NCBI GenBank assembly: GCA_030018745.1
Contig: JASEHB010000215.1
Location: 1 to 5,090 of the forward strand
DNA length: 5,090 nucleotides
Origin: Desulfatibacillaceae bacterium
GTDB lineage: Bacteria; Desulfobacterota; Desulfobacteria; Desulfobacterales; Desulfatibacillaceae
Direction: 5' to 3'
Notes under the pieces: generated by a model
Database searches by the model: none
What the model was told of the DNA's origin: nothing
What the model saw: the letters and a program-made list of their open reading frames with translations, nothing else
Made by a program: the position numbers and the translations under genes
Shown here: one piece after another, positions 1-5,090 of the stretch
Position numbering within the stretch: position 1 is the first letter of the stretch
Layout of the letters: each line of letters opens with the position of its first letter

Positions 1-1
1 A

Positions 2-178
2 AAGCGTGGAAACAAAAAGCCGCCTGCGGGCCGCTCCCTGTCCGGTGGCCGTGATTGCCCCAAGCTCGGACCCGGCAAGAAAGGTGAAATAGCCGGGCAA
101 AAGAGGGAGAATGCAGGGGGAAAGAAAGGAAAGAAGGCCCGCTGCAAAGGCGGCTGCAAGGCTTACGGTTTGTGCTGA
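2..178 (+). CDS. Possible C-terminal end of an unidentified protein (5' truncated by window edge)
   Basis: The frame beginning at base 2 is open for 58 codons from the window edge to a TGA at 176-178; the other two + frames close at 52-54 and 90-92. There is no ATG in it, so any real gene would start to the left of the window. The residues are strongly biased: Lys and Gly dominate, with short Lys runs (GGKKGKKARC) and a cysteine cluster at the very end (CKGGCKAYGLC). Such a basic, Cys-tipped tail could bind metal or nucleic acid, but I recognise no family and assign no function. An open frame of this length can arise by chance in GC-rich DNA. The terminator-like hairpin at 343-371 is correctly oriented for a gene ending here, though 165 bases downstream. 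Treat it as a tentative partial gene. Confidence 0.4.
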   Translation, partial: KRGNKKPPAGRSLSGGRDCPKLGPGKKGEIAGQKRENAGGKKGKKARCKGGCKAYGLC

Positions 179-400
179 TGCAAAGGAATCCATTTACCTG
201 CCGGTTTCTTGCCAAGTCGCGGATAATAAATTGACAGTGATGCCGTAAATTAACCTCCGGCTTTATTTCTTGATTCAAAGCCGTTTCGGGAATGACTGGT
301 TTTATTGCCGCCCAATGCCTTATTTTGTTGGGATAGCTTGCCTTGGGCTAAAGCTAGCCCAACCGGTTTTTGCAGCCTTTTCACCCTCAACCACCAGCAC
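179..400. other. Intergenic stretch without a convincing gene
   Basis: No reading frame here has both a plausible ribosome binding site and protein-like composition. A TTGACA at 231-236 (+) has no matching -10 box at usual spacing. The 9-base sequence at 205-213 (TTTCTTGCC) is the exact reverse complement of 74-82, but the intervening sequence shows no motif of a riboswitch class I know. The one structured element is the hairpin at 343-371, listed separately. Confidence 0.5.
343..371 (+). terminator. Candidate rho-independent terminator
   Basis: A perfect 8-base-pair stem (TTGGGCTA at 343-350, TAGCCCAA at 355-362) with a four-base loop AAGC is followed by CCGG and then five T residues at 367-371. 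The orientation suits a + strand transcript from the left, such as one from the possible gene ending at 178. The T tract is short and separated from the stem by four bases, so it would be a weak terminator. On the minus strand no T tract follows the stem. It could instead be a remnant of the hairpin repeat family just to the right, which also contains a CCTTGGGC element. Confidence 0.45.
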
Positions 401-528
401 TCCTGGCGCTTCCAGGCGAGGCGGATGCAAGGCGCACGAGTTTTGAAGTGCGGGAGTGTACTCAAAGTACATGACCAAGCTTCAAAACGAAGTGCAACAC
501 AGCAGCCGTCCGCCTGGAAGCGCCAGGC
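401..528. repeat. Long hairpin repeat element, copy 1
   Basis: The outer arms are a perfect 17-base inverted repeat: CCTGGCGCTTCCAGGCG at 402-418 and its reverse complement at 511-527. Inside are GTTTTGAAG (440-448) paired with CTTCAAAAC (480-488), and at the centre TGTACT (457-462), loop CAA, AGTACA (466-471). The whole unit could fold as a long imperfect hairpin on either strand. The core from 452 to 476 is identical to copy 2 (580-604) apart from the three loop bases. The overlapping open frames have low-complexity, Cys/Arg-rich translations that mirror the repeat and are not genes. It is probably a REP/MITE-like intergenic element, possibly acting as a bidirectional terminator or RNA stabiliser. 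Confidence 0.85.
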
Positions 529-533
529 GTACA

Positions 534-654
534 GGGCGGTTCCAGGGGAAGGATAGCAAGGCGCGCAAACGAGCAATGAGGGAGTGTACTTTTAGTACAT
601 GACCGAAATTGCGAGCGAAGCGCAACGCAGCTATCGTTTCCCTGGGGCCGCCCC
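534..654. repeat. Long hairpin repeat element, copy 2
   Basis: The left arm GGGCGGTTCCAGGGGAA (534-550) pairs with the right arm ending at 654, with G-U pairs and a one-base bulge. GATAG (552-556) pairs with CTATC (631-635), GCAAT (573-577) with ATTGC (608-612), and the core TGTACT (585-590), loop TTT, AGTACA (594-599) closes the hairpin. The boxes AAGGCGC left of the core and GCGAAGCGCAACGCAGC right of it recur in the other copies with changes. Its outer arms differ from those of copy 1 but match copy 3, and the 19 bases at 527-545 are repeated exactly at 662-680. Confidence 0.85.
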
Positions 655-668
655 TTCATTAGCGTACA

Positions 669-790
669 GGGCGGTTCCAGCAAGCCTTGGGCAAGGCTTG
701 CGAGTTGGGCAGGGGTGAAGGTGTACTGTTGGTACATCGAGTCCCCTGCACAACGAGCGTAACGCAGCCCAAGGGTTACTGGGGCCGCCC
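669..790. repeat. Long hairpin repeat element, copy 3, abutting the end of proC
   Basis: The outer arms are GGGCGGTTCCAG (669-680) and CTGGGGCCGCCC (779-790), which pair with two G-U pairs. CCTTGGGC (685-692) pairs with GCCCAAGG (767-774). The core is TGTACT (722-727), loop GTT, GGTACA (731-736), and CGAGCGTAACGCAGC follows as the right-hand box. This is the most diverged copy. It also contains a nested hairpin, CAAGCCTTG (681-689) with CAAGGCTTG (692-700). Its right arm ends three bases before the proC stop codon (793-795 on the plus strand), so proC transcripts must run directly into it and it may form their 3' end. Confidence 0.8.
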
Positions 791-792
791 CC

Positions 793-1644
793 CTATTTCC
801 CTAATTCCATAGAGCGATTACTTGCCGCCCTAATAGCCTCCACAAAAGCCTGTCTTACGCCCCTTGCTTCAAGAACCTCCATTGCGGCCTGGGTTGTCCC
901 GCCGGGGGATGTCACCTGCCTGCGGAGCTGCTCTGGTGTTTTATCGCCCTCGTTAAGAAGTCTGGCCGCCCCTTCCACGGTTGCCAGAACCAGGGTTTTA
1001 GCCTTTTCAGGAGAAAGATTTAGGGATAGAGCAGCCTCCATCATCACTTCCGCCAGAAAAAACACATAGGCCGGACCTGAACCCGATACCGCGGTCACGG
1101 CATCCATCTCCTTTTCATCAACAATAAGAACCATTCCGCATGGGCGCAACAGGGCTTGAACAAATTCCAGATCATCGTCTTTAGCCAAAGCCCCCCCTGC
1201 AATGGCGCTCATTCCCGAACCCACAAGGGCCGGGGTGTTGGGCATGACCCGGACAACCGGCAGATTGGCAACAGCGTCCTCTTTTAGCCCCCTGTGCAAA
1301 ATCTTTGTTATGGCGGCAATGCTCACCCCTGCTGCAACAGACACCACAAGGCGGCGGCGGCCATCTTCCCGCAGGGCTTTTTCCGCCAGTTCCTCAAGCA
1401 CCTGGGGCATTACCTGGGGCTTTACCGCCAGAACAATCACATCACACTGGTTGAAAAGCTCTGCATTGTTGGGGGCAGAAGCTATGGCCCATATGTCGCG
1501 CACCTGGTCCAGGGCTTCTTTTTGTGCATCAGAGACAAGGATATTTTGAAAGTGCAAAGTCTTTGATTCAACCAGTGCACCCATTATTGCCCGTGCCATG
1601 TTGCCTGCCCCTATAAAACCGATTTTTTTGGACCTCAAATCCAT
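793..1644 (-). CDS. proC: Pyrroline-5-carboxylate reductase
   Basis: This cytoplasmic enzyme reduces 1-pyrroline-5-carboxylate to L-proline with NAD(P)H, the last step of proline synthesis. The 283-residue product has close to the usual family length of about 270. The N-terminal Rossmann fold shows IGFIGAGNMA (8-17, nucleotide-binding GxGxxM/A) and VLAVKPQ (71-77). The middle carries VSVAAG (101-106) and MPNTPALVGSG (134-144). The C-terminal substrate and dimerisation domain has SGSGPAY (187-193) and VTSPGGTTQAA (244-254), the family signature. The ATG at 1644 is chosen because GAGG lies five bases upstream (plus strand 1650-1653) and the Rossmann strand begins directly after. The gene stands alone, divergent from yggT, with its stop codon three bases from the end of a hairpin repeat. 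Nothing suggests inactivation. Confidence 0.96.
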   Translation of the reverse strand: MDLRSKKIGFIGAGNMARAIMGALVESKTLHFQNILVSDAQKEALDQVRDIWAIASAPNNAELFNQCDVIVLAVKPQVMPQVLEELAEKALREDGRRRLVVSVAAGVSIAAITKILHRGLKEDAVANLPVVRVMPNTPALVGSGMSAIAGGALAKDDDLEFVQALLRPCGMVLIVDEKEMDAVTAVSGSGPAYVFFLAEVMMEAALSLNLSPEKAKTLVLATVEGAARLLNEGDKTPEQLRRQVTSPGGTTQAAMEVLEARGVRQAFVEAIRAASNRSMELGK

Positions 1645-1725
1645 AGATGCCTCATCTTGTGCCGTAAATGGAAGAACTTCCCTTCAAGGATGCCGGTAAA
1701 CGGCAAATATTTCAAACAACTTACA

Positions 1726-1754
1726 GTGAAATCTCTTTGGGTGTCATTTGTCAA
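1726..1754 (-). promoter_or_regulatory. Candidate sigma-70-type promoter for proC
   Basis: On the minus strand a perfect TTGACA (plus 1749-1754) is followed after 17 bases by TTTCAC (plus 1726-1731). The latter keeps only three of six consensus -10 bases. The position would give a leader of roughly 75-80 bases containing the 1691-1705 hairpin. The -35 match is good and the -10 weak, so confidence is modest. Confidence 0.4.
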
Positions 1755-1951
1755 TATCCGTAAGTTTTTTAAATGAGCAGACAGCGCTTGTTTCTTTAAG
1801 GCGGCCCGGTAAAAACCCCTTTTTACATACGGCCATGAGCAGCAGTTGCCCGCGGCAAGGCAAAAAATGCCTTTAAACGGGCTTTGCCAGGGCTTTTGAA
1901 TGCACAGCTTTGCTTGACTTGCAAAGACCCGGCGTGTTAGTTTAAGCGCCG

Positions 1952-1979
1952 TTGCAGCACGGTTTGGACTGTATTTAAT
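1952..1979 (+). promoter_or_regulatory. Weak candidate promoter for the yggT-pilT genes
   Basis: TTGCAG (1952-1957), a 16-base spacer and TTTAAT (1974-1979, five of six -10 bases) form the best rightward sigma-70-like pair I can find. It would give a leader of roughly 85 bases before yggT. An alternative -35, TTGACT at 1914-1919, sits in the loop of the CTTTGC/GCAAAG dyad at 1908-1926 but lacks a good -10 partner. No sigma-54 box pair was seen. Confidence 0.25.
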
Positions 1980-2072
1980 TTGGTCTTGCCCACATTGTTT
2001 TCTCACAATATTGCAGGTTTTTAACTCTCTGCCGGTGCTTCGCGCCCTAAAACTCGGCAAGAAAGATTTTTT

Positions 2073-2402
2073 ATGTCTGTCCTGTCTCCCATCATGGGCA
2101 ACCTTTTCCAGGCCATAGGCGTTGTTCTGAACATGGTGCTGACCCTTTTCATGTGGGTCGTCATCATTCGCGCCGTTCTATCCTGGGTAAATCCGGACCC
2201 CTATAACCCCCTTGTAAGAATCATAAACCAGATCACAGACCCTGTCCTCTATCGGGTCAGGCGGATTTTTCCCCTGGTCTATGGCGGCTTTGACCTTTCG
2301 CCGATTCTTGTAATTCTTGCCATTTACTTTCTCAAGGTTTTTGTGGTGGGAAGTCTTTTTGCCATTGCAGCACACATGAACGCCACCGCAATAATGATGT
2401 AA
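2073..2402 (+). CDS. YggT-family integral membrane protein (single module)
   Basis: This is a small inner-membrane protein of the YggT/CCB3 family. Plastid CCB3 is linked to cytochrome b6f assembly, and the bacterial members have no firmly settled role, though they often lie near proC, cell-division or DivIVA genes. The 109 residues form one module: a hydrophobic helix at about 10-37, the conserved stretch SWVNPDPYNPLVRIINQ (37-53) with TDP (55-57) and RRIFP (63-67), then DLSP (74-77) and a second helix at about 77-100. E. coli YggT carries two such modules, so this is the short form. The start at 2073 is preceded only by a weak ribosome site (GAAAG, seven bases away). The next ATG, at codon 8, has none, so the first start is kept. 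It may share a transcript with pilT 54 bases on. Confidence 0.9.
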   Translation: MSVLSPIMGNLFQAIGVVLNMVLTLFMWVVIIRAVLSWVNPDPYNPLVRIINQITDPVLYRVRRIFPLVYGGFDLSPILVILAIYFLKVFVVGSLFAIAAHMNATAIMM

Positions 2403-2442
2403 CCCTGCGGACCTTTTAGGCAGATCCGCGCTTATTTCATTC

Positions 2443-2448
2443 AAGGAG
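2443..2448 (+). promoter_or_regulatory. Ribosome binding site of pilT
   Basis: AAGGAG lies eight bases before the ATG at 2457 and fixes the start of the first PilT gene. No terminator with a T tract is seen between the yggT stop and this site. The imperfect GCGGA/TCCGC dyad at 2407-2429 has a 13-base loop and is not terminator-like. Confidence 0.75.
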
Positions 2449-2456
2449 CTTTTTTA

Positions 2457-3539
2457 ATGGCCAGGATTGATGCTTTCTTCAAGCTCATGCATGAACAGGG
2501 GGCTTCCGACCTCCACTTGGTATCAGGCCAGCAGCCCGCCCTGCGAATCCGTGGAGACATGGAGCGCATAAAATACAAGGTGCTGGAATCTGACGATCTG
2601 CGGGCCATGATCTACGAGATAACTCCTGAAGACAAGATCAAGTCGTTTGAAGAAACCGGCGATCTGGACTTTGGCTACGAGCTGCCGGGAGTCGCCCGCT
2701 ACCGCGCCAACTTTTTCATGCAGAAATACGGCGTTGCAGCGGTTTTCCGTGAAATTCCCCAAAGCATCCAGACCGCCGAGCAACTGGGCCTTCCACCTGT
2801 TGTGCCCAAGCTTGCATCACTTCCCCGCGGGCTTATCCTGGTGACAGGGCCTACCGGCTCCGGCAAATCCACCACCCTGGCAGCCATTATTGATGTGGCC
2901 AACCGCACCCGTAAGGATCACATCATAACCATTGAAGACCCCATAGAGTTTGTGCACGAAAGCAAGTCCTGCATTGTCAACCACCGGGAAGTTGGCACCC
3001 ACACCCAATCCTTTTCATCGGCCCTGCGCGGGGCGCTGCGCGAGGACCCGGACATAATACTGGTGGGCGAAATGCGGGACCTGGAAACCATCAACCTGGC
3101 AGTGGAGGCCTCGGCAACGGGCCACCTTGTCTTTTCCACCCTGCACACCACCAGTGCAGCCAAAACCGTTGACCGCGTCATTGAAGTCTTTCCTTCCGAG
3201 CAGCAGATGCAGATGCGCTCCACACTTGCTGACGGCCTTCGCGCAGTGCTTTCCCAGACCCTTTTCAAGCGCATAGACAAAAAGGGAAGATGTGCGGCCC
3301 TGGAAATACTCATTGCAACTCCGGCAGTGCGAAATCTTATCCGCGAGAGCAAGACCTACCAGATTCCTTCATCAGTCCAGACAGGCAAGAAATACGGAAT
3401 GCAGCTTTTGGATGACGCCATCATGGATCTTGTTCACAAGGGCCGCATTGATGTGGAAGACGCCTATTTGAAGGCCAACGACAAGGCCAAGTTCCGGCCT
3501 CTGCTCAAACATCCGCCCGTGGACTTCACCGAGGCTTAA
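2457..3539 (+). CDS. pilT: Type IV pilus retraction ATPase PilT
   Basis: PilT is a hexameric cytoplasmic ATPase that docks at the pilus base and drives pilin disassembly, giving fibre retraction, twitching and DNA uptake. The 360-residue protein has the complete family plan. An N-terminal PAS-like domain begins with GASDLHL (15-21). The RecA-like domain follows, with Walker A GPTGSGKS (131-138), aspartate box TIEDPIEF (158-165), Walker B IILVGEMRD (200-208) with catalytic Glu205, and histidine box TGHLVFSTLHT (221-231). AVRNLIRESK (290-299) closely matches the C-terminal AIRNLIRE motif needed for retraction, which supports PilT over the assembly ATPase PilB; the N-terminal domain of PilB is also absent. 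A clear ribosome site supports the start. A second, related ATPase gene follows after 35 bases. Confidence 0.95.
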   Translation: MARIDAFFKLMHEQGASDLHLVSGQQPALRIRGDMERIKYKVLESDDLRAMIYEITPEDKIKSFEETGDLDFGYELPGVARYRANFFMQKYGVAAVFREIPQSIQTAEQLGLPPVVPKLASLPRGLILVTGPTGSGKSTTLAAIIDVANRTRKDHIITIEDPIEFVHESKSCIVNHREVGTHTQSFSSALRGALREDPDIILVGEMRDLETINLAVEASATGHLVFSTLHTTSAAKTVDRVIEVFPSEQQMQMRSTLADGLRAVLSQTLFKRIDKKGRCAALEILIATPAVRNLIRESKTYQIPSSVQTGKKYGMQLLDDAIMDLVHKGRIDVEDAYLKANDKAKFRPLLKHPPVDFTEA

Positions 3540-3563
3540 ACTTTAAAAAGGCGAGGCCCCAAA

Positions 3564-3568
3564 AGGAG
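3564..3568 (+). promoter_or_regulatory. Ribosome binding site of the second PilT-family gene
   Basis: AGGAG lies six bases before the ATG at 3575. The 35-base gap after the first pilT stop contains no terminator, which supports co-transcription. Confidence 0.7.
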
Positions 3569-3574
3569 ACATCC

Positions 3575-4741
3575 ATGAGAAAACAGGAAATGGATCACAT
3601 CCTCACCCGGATGCTGGACAGCTACGATAATGTGAGCGACCTGAATGTAACCACCGGCAAACCCTGCCAGGTGGAATCTTCAGGCGTGCTTTACCCTGTT
3701 GAAATGAGCCCCCCCATCAAGGAGCTTACCCCTTTCCAGACCGAGATTTTCGCCTTGAACCTCATTGACAGGGACAGGCGGCTCACCGAAATGCTTTTAA
3801 AGGAAGGCTCCTGCGACCTTTCCTATGAGCTTCCCGGCAAGGCCCGCTTTCGTGTCAATGTTTTTTCCCAGCGGGGCAATTACTCGGTTGTTTTAAGAAA
3901 GCTGGAAAGCAAAATCCCCACGGTTCAGGAGCTTAATCTGCCAAAAGCCTTCTACAAAATGGCAGACGAAAAAAATGGCATAATCATCGTAACCGGCGCC
4001 ACAGGCACAGGAAAATCAACATCCCTTGCGGCCCTCTTGAACGAGATAAACGAGTCCCAGTCCGTCCATGTGGTAACCCTTGAAGACCCGGTGGAGTATC
4101 AGCACCCCCACAAGAAGGCCACCTTCAACCAGCGGGAGATGGGCCAGGATTTTGACACCTTTGCACGCGGCCTGCGGGCCGCCTTGCGTCAGGCGCCCAA
4201 GGTTATTCTCGTGGGCGAAATGAGAGACAGGGAAACCGTTGAAATCGCCCTTTCCGCTGCGGAAACCGGCCATTTGGTCATGAGCACCATGCACACGGTT
4301 GATGCAGGCCAGACCGTCAACCGCGTTCTTGGCATGTTCAACACCGAGGAGGAAAAGCAGATTCGCATCCGCATGGCAGACACCATCCGCTGGGTAGTGT
4401 GCCAGCGGCTTCTGCCCAAAGTGGGAGGAGGCCGGGTTGCAGCCTTTGAGATAATGGCCAGCAACATACGGGTGCGAGACACCATGCTCCACGGAGAATC
4501 CGAAGGAAAGACCTTCTATGAAATTATTCAGGACGGCACAGCATTTGGCATGTCCACCTTTGATGATTACATAGTGAGCCTTTACGAGCGCGGATTTGTA
4601 ACCGAGGCAACGGCAATGGCCTATGCCTCCCACAAGGCCGTGGTTGGCCGGGGTATTGACTCTGTAAAGAGCGCCAGGGGCGAATCCACCAGCGACATCG
4701 AAAACCTGGAAGTGGACATGGGTTACGGCAAGCGCCGATAG
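3575..4741 (+). CDS. Second PilT/PilU-type pilus ATPase, divergent
   Basis: This is a second member of the PilT/PilU ATPase family, probably an accessory retraction motor that works with, or partly replaces, the PilT encoded just upstream. PilU paralogues help PilT retract under load. The 388 residues show the N-terminal domain with SDLNVTTG (21-28, where PilT usually has SDLHL), Walker A GATGTGKS (141-148), aspartate box TLEDPVEY (168-175), Walker B VILVGEMRD (210-218) with Glu215, and histidine box TGHLVMSTMHT (231-241). All nucleotide-site motifs are intact, so it should be an active ATPase. The AIRNLIRE retraction motif is not preserved: the equivalent place reads NIRVRDTMLHGES (297-309). 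A charged tail (about 355-388) makes it longer than the upstream protein. Subtype PilU versus another PilT paralogue cannot be settled by eye, so no symbol is given. Confidence 0.9.
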   Translation: MRKQEMDHILTRMLDSYDNVSDLNVTTGKPCQVESSGVLYPVEMSPPIKELTPFQTEIFALNLIDRDRRLTEMLLKEGSCDLSYELPGKARFRVNVFSQRGNYSVVLRKLESKIPTVQELNLPKAFYKMADEKNGIIIVTGATGTGKSTSLAALLNEINESQSVHVVTLEDPVEYQHPHKKATFNQREMGQDFDTFARGLRAALRQAPKVILVGEMRDRETVEIALSAAETGHLVMSTMHTVDAGQTVNRVLGMFNTEEEKQIRIRMADTIRWVVCQRLLPKVGGGRVAAFEIMASNIRVRDTMLHGESEGKTFYEIIQDGTAFGMSTFDDYIVSLYERGFVTEATAMAYASHKAVVGRGIDSVKSARGESTSDIENLEVDMGYGKRR

Positions 4742-4752
4742 GCAGGGAATTT

Positions 4753-4759
4753 AAGGAGG
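4753..4759 (+). promoter_or_regulatory. Strong ribosome binding site of the zinc-ribbon gene
   Basis: AAGGAGG, a full match to the usual Shine-Dalgarno core, stands five bases before the ATG at 4765. It fixes the start within a 23-base gap after the second ATPase gene. Confidence 0.8.
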
Positions 4760-4764
4760 GCGAC

Positions 4765-5090
4765 ATGGAAATAAACTGCGACAATTGCAACACCCGCTTT
4801 AATATACCTGATGAGAAGGTGCCAAAGGGCAAGGTCTTTGCCCTTGCCTGCCCCAAATGCAAGGAAAAAATCACCGTTGACGCAAGGGAAAAACCCGCTC
4901 CTGCATCAGGAGGCGGAACAGGAAAAAACAATCTGGTGGAAGAAGTTTCATCCGACAAGTACAATTCTTCGGACAGACCCTTTGACTTTGTGGAGGAGGG
5001 AACCAAGACAGCCCTTTTGTGCGAGCCGGACCCCCAGATTCGAGGAGCGTTGCGCAAGGCCACAGAATCTTTAGGATTTGTTACAACAGA
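4765..5090 (+). CDS. Zinc-ribbon protein with receiver-like domain (3' truncated by window edge)
   Basis: The first 108 codons are present and the frame stays open to the right edge. Residues 1-36 form a short MJ0042-type zinc ribbon: Cys5 and Cys8 (CDNC), then Cys29 and Cys32 (CPKC), probably binding one zinc ion. A polar linker with GGG and Ser-rich sequence spans about 40-78. From residue 82 the stretch TALLCEPDPQIRGALRKA, followed by a helix and LGFVTT, resembles the first strand and helix of a response-regulator receiver. The acidic pair that binds magnesium reads Glu-Pro-Asp (87-89) instead of the usual Asp-Asp, so the domain may be degenerate. The phosphorylation site lies beyond the window. 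Being tightly downstream of two pilus ATPases, it may regulate or scaffold pilus function; that is inference from position only. Confidence 0.85.
   Translation, partial: MEINCDNCNTRFNIPDEKVPKGKVFALACPKCKEKITVDAREKPAPASGGGTGKNNLVEEVSSDKYNSSDRPFDFVEEGTKTALLCEPDPQIRGALRKATESLGFVTT

Larger units (their letters stand above)
1645..2072. other. Divergent intergenic region between proC and yggT
   Basis: These 428 bases separate two divergent genes and should hold both promoters. No credible gene is seen: the long minus-strand open frame at 1635-2060 has Lys/Arg/Cys-rich, non-protein-like composition and overlaps the start of proC. Small hairpins occur at 1691-1705 (TGCCG/CGGCA), 1809-1826 (GTAAAAA-CCCC-TTTTTAC), 1846-1858 (TTGCC/GGCAA), 1857-1873 (AAGGCA/TGCCTT) and 1908-1926 (CTTTGC/GCAAAG). 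None is followed by a convincing T tract. The hairpin at 1691-1705 would lie in the proC leader RNA. Confidence 0.6.

Noticed and set aside
60..215. Cobalamin or cyclic-di-GMP riboswitch
   Set aside because: GGTGAAATAGCC and the nearby CCCGGC/GCCGGG dyad loosely recalled a cobalamin element, but the conserved core blocks are missing on both strands. No cyclic-di-GMP signature was found either.
231..259. Rightward promoter starting with TTGACA at 231
   Set aside because: At 16-18 bases spacing the -10 position is GC-rich (CCTCCG region), and no gene follows.
250..737. Open frames on both strands at 250-576 (-), 305-556 (+) and 462-737 (-)
   Set aside because: They run through the hairpin repeats, have Cys/Arg-rich translations with a repeated CVALR-type motif that mirrors the repeat itself, lack ribosome sites and overlap one another.
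401..790. CRISPR array
   Set aside because: The units are about 120 bases long, internally symmetric and diverged. There are no short identical repeats separated by unique spacers.
1635..2060. 141-codon minus-strand open frame upstream of proC
   Set aside because: Its composition is unlike a folded protein, no domain is recognisable, it overlaps the proC start by 10 bases and covers the region where both promoters should lie. Conservation in relatives could reopen the question.
2405..2430. Terminator between yggT and pilT
   Set aside because: The GCGGA/TCCGC stem is only five pairs with a 13-base loop and no T tract follows directly. The T run at 2450-2455 belongs to the pilT ribosome-site spacer.
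2178..5063. Further open frames opposite or out of frame within yggT, the two ATPase genes and the zinc-ribbon gene
   Set aside because: They are shadows of genes with unmistakable family motifs in the chosen frames.

Overview
The window looks like chromosomal DNA of a Gram-negative bacterium with type IV pili, most likely a sulfate-reducer-like member of the Desulfobacterota (formerly Deltaproteobacteria). That placement is an inference. It rests on two tandem PilT-type ATPases followed by a zinc-ribbon/receiver-like protein, the moderately GC-rich codon use, and a style of long intergenic hairpin repeat that I associate with that group. No database comparison was possible.

Layout from left to right. 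Positions 2-178 hold an open frame entering from the left edge, perhaps the Lys/Gly/Cys-rich C-terminal end of a + strand gene. A terminator-like hairpin lies at 343-371. Positions 401-790 carry three tandem, diverged copies of a roughly 120-base hairpin element, each built round a GTGTACT-N3-RGTACAT core. The third copy runs right up to the stop codon of proC (minus strand, 793-1644), which encodes pyrroline-5-carboxylate reductase. A 428-base divergent intergenic region (1645-2072) holds a good -35 box for proC, weak candidates for a rightward promoter and several small hairpins, but no convincing gene.

From 2073 all genes read rightward with short gaps: a one-module YggT-family membrane protein (2073-2402), a canonical PilT retraction ATPase (2457-3539), a second and divergent PilT/PilU-type ATPase (3575-4741), and the start of a protein with an N-terminal four-cysteine zinc ribbon followed by what looks like a degenerate receiver domain (4765 to the right edge). 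The last three genes have strong Shine-Dalgarno sites and gaps of 35 and 23 bases, so they probably form one unit. It would supply pilus retraction motors plus a possible regulator. YggT may be co-transcribed, because no terminator is visible in the 54 bases before pilT.

The protein genes are mostly ordinary. The two points that most merit a second look are the three-copy hairpin array between the convergent genes and the pairing of a retraction-motif PilT with a paralogue that lacks that motif, next to a zinc-ribbon/receiver-like protein.
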